A DNA stretch of 64,000 bases from an uncultured Flavobacteriaceae bacterium. GTDB lineage: Bacteria > Bacteroidota > Bacteroidia > Flavobacteriales > Flavobacteriaceae. The position numbers and the translations under genes are program-made. The DNA lies in NCBI GenBank assembly GCA_947487895.1, contig CANKYF010000008.1, positions 1-64,000 on the forward strand. The letters run 5' to 3'. Under the pieces are notes generated by a model that searched no databases, was not told where the DNA came from, and was given only the letters and a program-made list of their open reading frames with translations. Numbering within the stretch: the first letter of the stretch is position 1; each line of letters opens with the position of its first letter. Shown here piece after piece: positions 62,742 to 64,000 of the stretch.

Positions 62742-63089
62742 ATGAGAACATTTAAAATTTTGCTTTTAGTATTAGCTATCAACTTTACTAATTTCGCTTT
62801 AGCAGAAATACCCAATCCATTACCCATTGATCACCAGCAAGAATTAATTCAAAAAGAGGTAAAGAAACTTTTGAAAAAACCAAATTTTGGAATTGAAAAA
62901 GAAGAAACGGTTATTGTTAAAATCATTCTTAGTGAAAAAAATGAAATAGTAGTATTATCTGTTAATTCTAAAAATGAAAATCTTAATAGGTTCATTAAGC
63001 ATAAACTTAATTATAAAAAAGTACCAATTGGTATTTCTGGAAAGTACAAAAAGTATATTTTGCCAGTAAAATTCAAGGCAAAGAAATAA
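62742..63089 (+). CDS. Small secreted protein, TonB-C-like
   Basis: The 115-residue protein has a signal peptide (MRTFKILLLVLAINFTNFALAE) and a short domain with the beta-strand layout of TonB C-terminal or CarboxypepD-type modules (EETVIVKIILSEKNEIVVLS, then YKKVPIGISGKYKKYILPVK). Function unknown. An in-frame ATG at 62715 would extend it by nine residues and spoil the signal peptide. Confidence 0.75.
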   Translation: MRTFKILLLVLAINFTNFALAEIPNPLPIDHQQELIQKEVKKLLKKPNFGIEKEETVIVKIILSEKNEIVVLSVNSKNENLNRFIKHKLNYKKVPIGISGKYKKYILPVKFKAKK

Positions 63090-63093
63090 CTTG

Positions 63094-63125
63094 AAAAAAA
63101 GCAGTTTTAAGAACTGCTTTTTTTT
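63094..63125 (+). terminator. Terminator after the small secreted protein
   Basis: AAAAAAAGCAGTT (63094-63106) pairs with AACTGCTTTTTTTT (63112-63125). The following 350 bp (63126-63477) contain no gene, repeat or RNA that I can recognise. Confidence 0.85.
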
Positions 63126-63477
63126 GTGAATAATAATGCATTTCATCGATTTTGAAATAGGCATTAATGATTTCTAGCGTTTTTTAACATTGTAGATTGT
63201 CTGCTTTTTTATTTTTTGTAAAATTTAGTTGTTTATATGATTTATTCAGGTGTAATTTATTGGTATATAAGGGTTTGGGGTTATTTTGTTTTGTGGTTAA
63301 ATTAATGGAATGATTGATAAAACTCATGTTTTTTAGGTGAAATAACTTCATGGTAAGTTGAAATTATTGAAAACCACGACAAACTGTATTTCAATTTTCG
63401 ATGAGAGGGTTCATATCTACGATTATTTATTTATTCTTATTCTTAATTTTATGATATAATTAATTAATCCCTGAATA

Positions 63478-63888
63478 ATGGTTAATAGAGTAGAAAAATT
63501 AAGTCTTTTATCAGAAATGATAGCATTTGCTTCTTATGACAAGGACATAAAGGAAATTGAATATAATTTTTTATTAGGTGTTGCAAAACAGCTGGATATT
63601 TCACGTGAAGATTTTGAATATTTAATAGAACACCCTGTAAACTATACACACTTAAAATCACATAGTGAACGTATTGTACAGTTTCATAGATTAGTTTTAT
63701 TAATGAATATAGAACAAGAAGAAGGAGAAACTAATTCTAAAGGAGCTATTAAGCTTTATAATTTTGGTTTAAGAATGGGGTTAAGTCATGAGTCAATTAC
63801 TAAAGTATTGTTCTTAATGGAAAGTTTTCCAAACAAAATTGTACCACCAGATGTACTAATAGATATATTCAAAACACAGTATAATTAA
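63478..63888 (+). CDS. TerB-like protein
   Basis: The 136-residue all-helical protein resembles TerB/DjlA-type modules: EKLSLLSEMIAFASYDKDIK, EIEYNFLLGVAKQLDISRED and HRLVLLMNIEQEEGETNSKG. In TerB a similar Asp/Glu-rich first helix binds metal. Lone TerB-like proteins are common in Flavobacteriaceae, with no defined role. Monocistronic. Confidence 0.75.
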   Translation: MVNRVEKLSLLSEMIAFASYDKDIKEIEYNFLLGVAKQLDISREDFEYLIEHPVNYTHLKSHSERIVQFHRLVLLMNIEQEEGETNSKGAIKLYNFGLRMGLSHESITKVLFLMESFPNKIVPPDVLIDIFKTQYN

Positions 63889-63929
63889 AATAATCTGTTT
63901 AAGTTAATATTTAACATAGTGTTTTTTAT

Positions 63930-63960
63930 AAAAGCTAAAAGCTTATACTTTTAGCTTTTC
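63930..63960. terminator. Terminator overlapping the end of the last gene
   Basis: AAAGCTAAAAG and CTTTTAGCTTT pair around CTTATA (about 63931-63958). The right arm lies inside the last codons of the minus-strand gene at 63943-64000, so one hairpin serves both converging genes. Confidence 0.7.
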
Positions 63961-64000
63961 TAGTTTTTCTTGGTAAGCCTTTATATCATCTCTCAGTTTA
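63943..64000 (-). CDS. Partial gene at the window edge
   Basis: Only the last 18 codons are in the window: KLRDDIKAYQEKLEKLKV followed by TAA. The residues suggest a C-terminal coiled-coil helix. Too short to assign. Confidence 0.6.
   Translation of the reverse strand, partial: KLRDDIKAYQEKLEKLKV

Noticed and set aside
63126-63477. Hidden small gene or RNA in the longest empty stretch
   Set aside because: Only very short frames (13 codons or fewer from ATG) and no convincing hairpin.
1-64000. tRNA, rRNA, CRISPR, transposase, phage or integrase genes
   Set aside because: None could be recognised by eye on either strand; low-similarity RNAs could be missed without a covariance search.

Overview
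The window looks like part of the chromosome of a marine-type member of the Flavobacteriaceae (Bacteroidota). The reasons are an AT-rich composition, Bacteroidota promoter motifs (TAnnTTTG with an upstream TTG), almost no Shine-Dalgarno sequences, many short secreted or lipoprotein genes, and clade-typical gene blocks such as birA / rsfS-ftsH-LUD-cdsA-psd-ACBP. I cannot name the genus from sequence alone. I saw no rRNA, tRNA, CRISPR array, recombinase, transposase or phage gene.

Positions 55-3714 form the most unusual region: a run of four minus-strand gene units that looks like an integron cassette array without an integrase. Each unit (a secreted repeat protein, a HEAT-repeat protein, a zinc-ribbon protein, and a two-gene unit of unknown function) starts and ends with its own 9-10 bp sequence in inverted orientation, always finishing on a GTT/AAC core. 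Between units lie foldable spacers; two of them (1055-1236 and 2794-2975) are about 90% identical by eye and a third (2102-2219) is unrelated but has its own hairpin. Matching cassette-specific ends are what excision and integration through a circular intermediate would leave. A decayed sigma-factor-like fragment and msrA follow.

Positions 4.8-24.5 kb are mostly housekeeping: a coiled-coil DUF164-type protein that has lost its zinc cysteines, a Nif3-like protein, lpxK, a TPR hybrid histidine kinase, GAPDH, lipA, an overlapping glycosyltransferase / sigma factor / Nramp-like operon, aquaporin, an ECF sigma / anti-sigma pair, murB, an aminotransferase, an aspartyl protease, DUF1573 and valS. 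The valS gene carries a dispersed repeat element in frame. Positions 24.5-25.7 kb are a small decayed patch with a lipoprotein fragment and a secreted-protein gene broken in an A8 tract.

Positions 25.7-44 kb hold the phospholipid/FtsH block (psd, cdsA, acyl-CoA-binding protein, LUD, ftsH, rsfS) with divergent birA, then pyrE, a NUDIX protein, a SulP transporter, a class B1 metallo-beta-lactamase, coaD, ddl, a PASTA protein, an RluD-type pseudouridine synthase, a phosphotriesterase-like lipoprotein and yaaA. A 37-codon gene for ribosomal protein THX lies at 44138-44251.

Positions 44.3-64 kb carry a uracil-DNA-glycosylase-like protein, two LVIVD lipoproteins, an unrecognised two-gene unit (46467-47667), grpE-dnaJ (DnaJ with only half its zinc motifs), an ABC exporter, an MscS channel, a sigma-54-type response regulator without a DNA-binding domain, PPK2, a methionine aminopeptidase, an amino-acid permease, lysA, sucC and a TerB-like protein. 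Dispersed repeats with a CTGAGCGCAG(T/C)CGAAG core occur at 6.87, 23.2, 38.5 and 55.1 kb.
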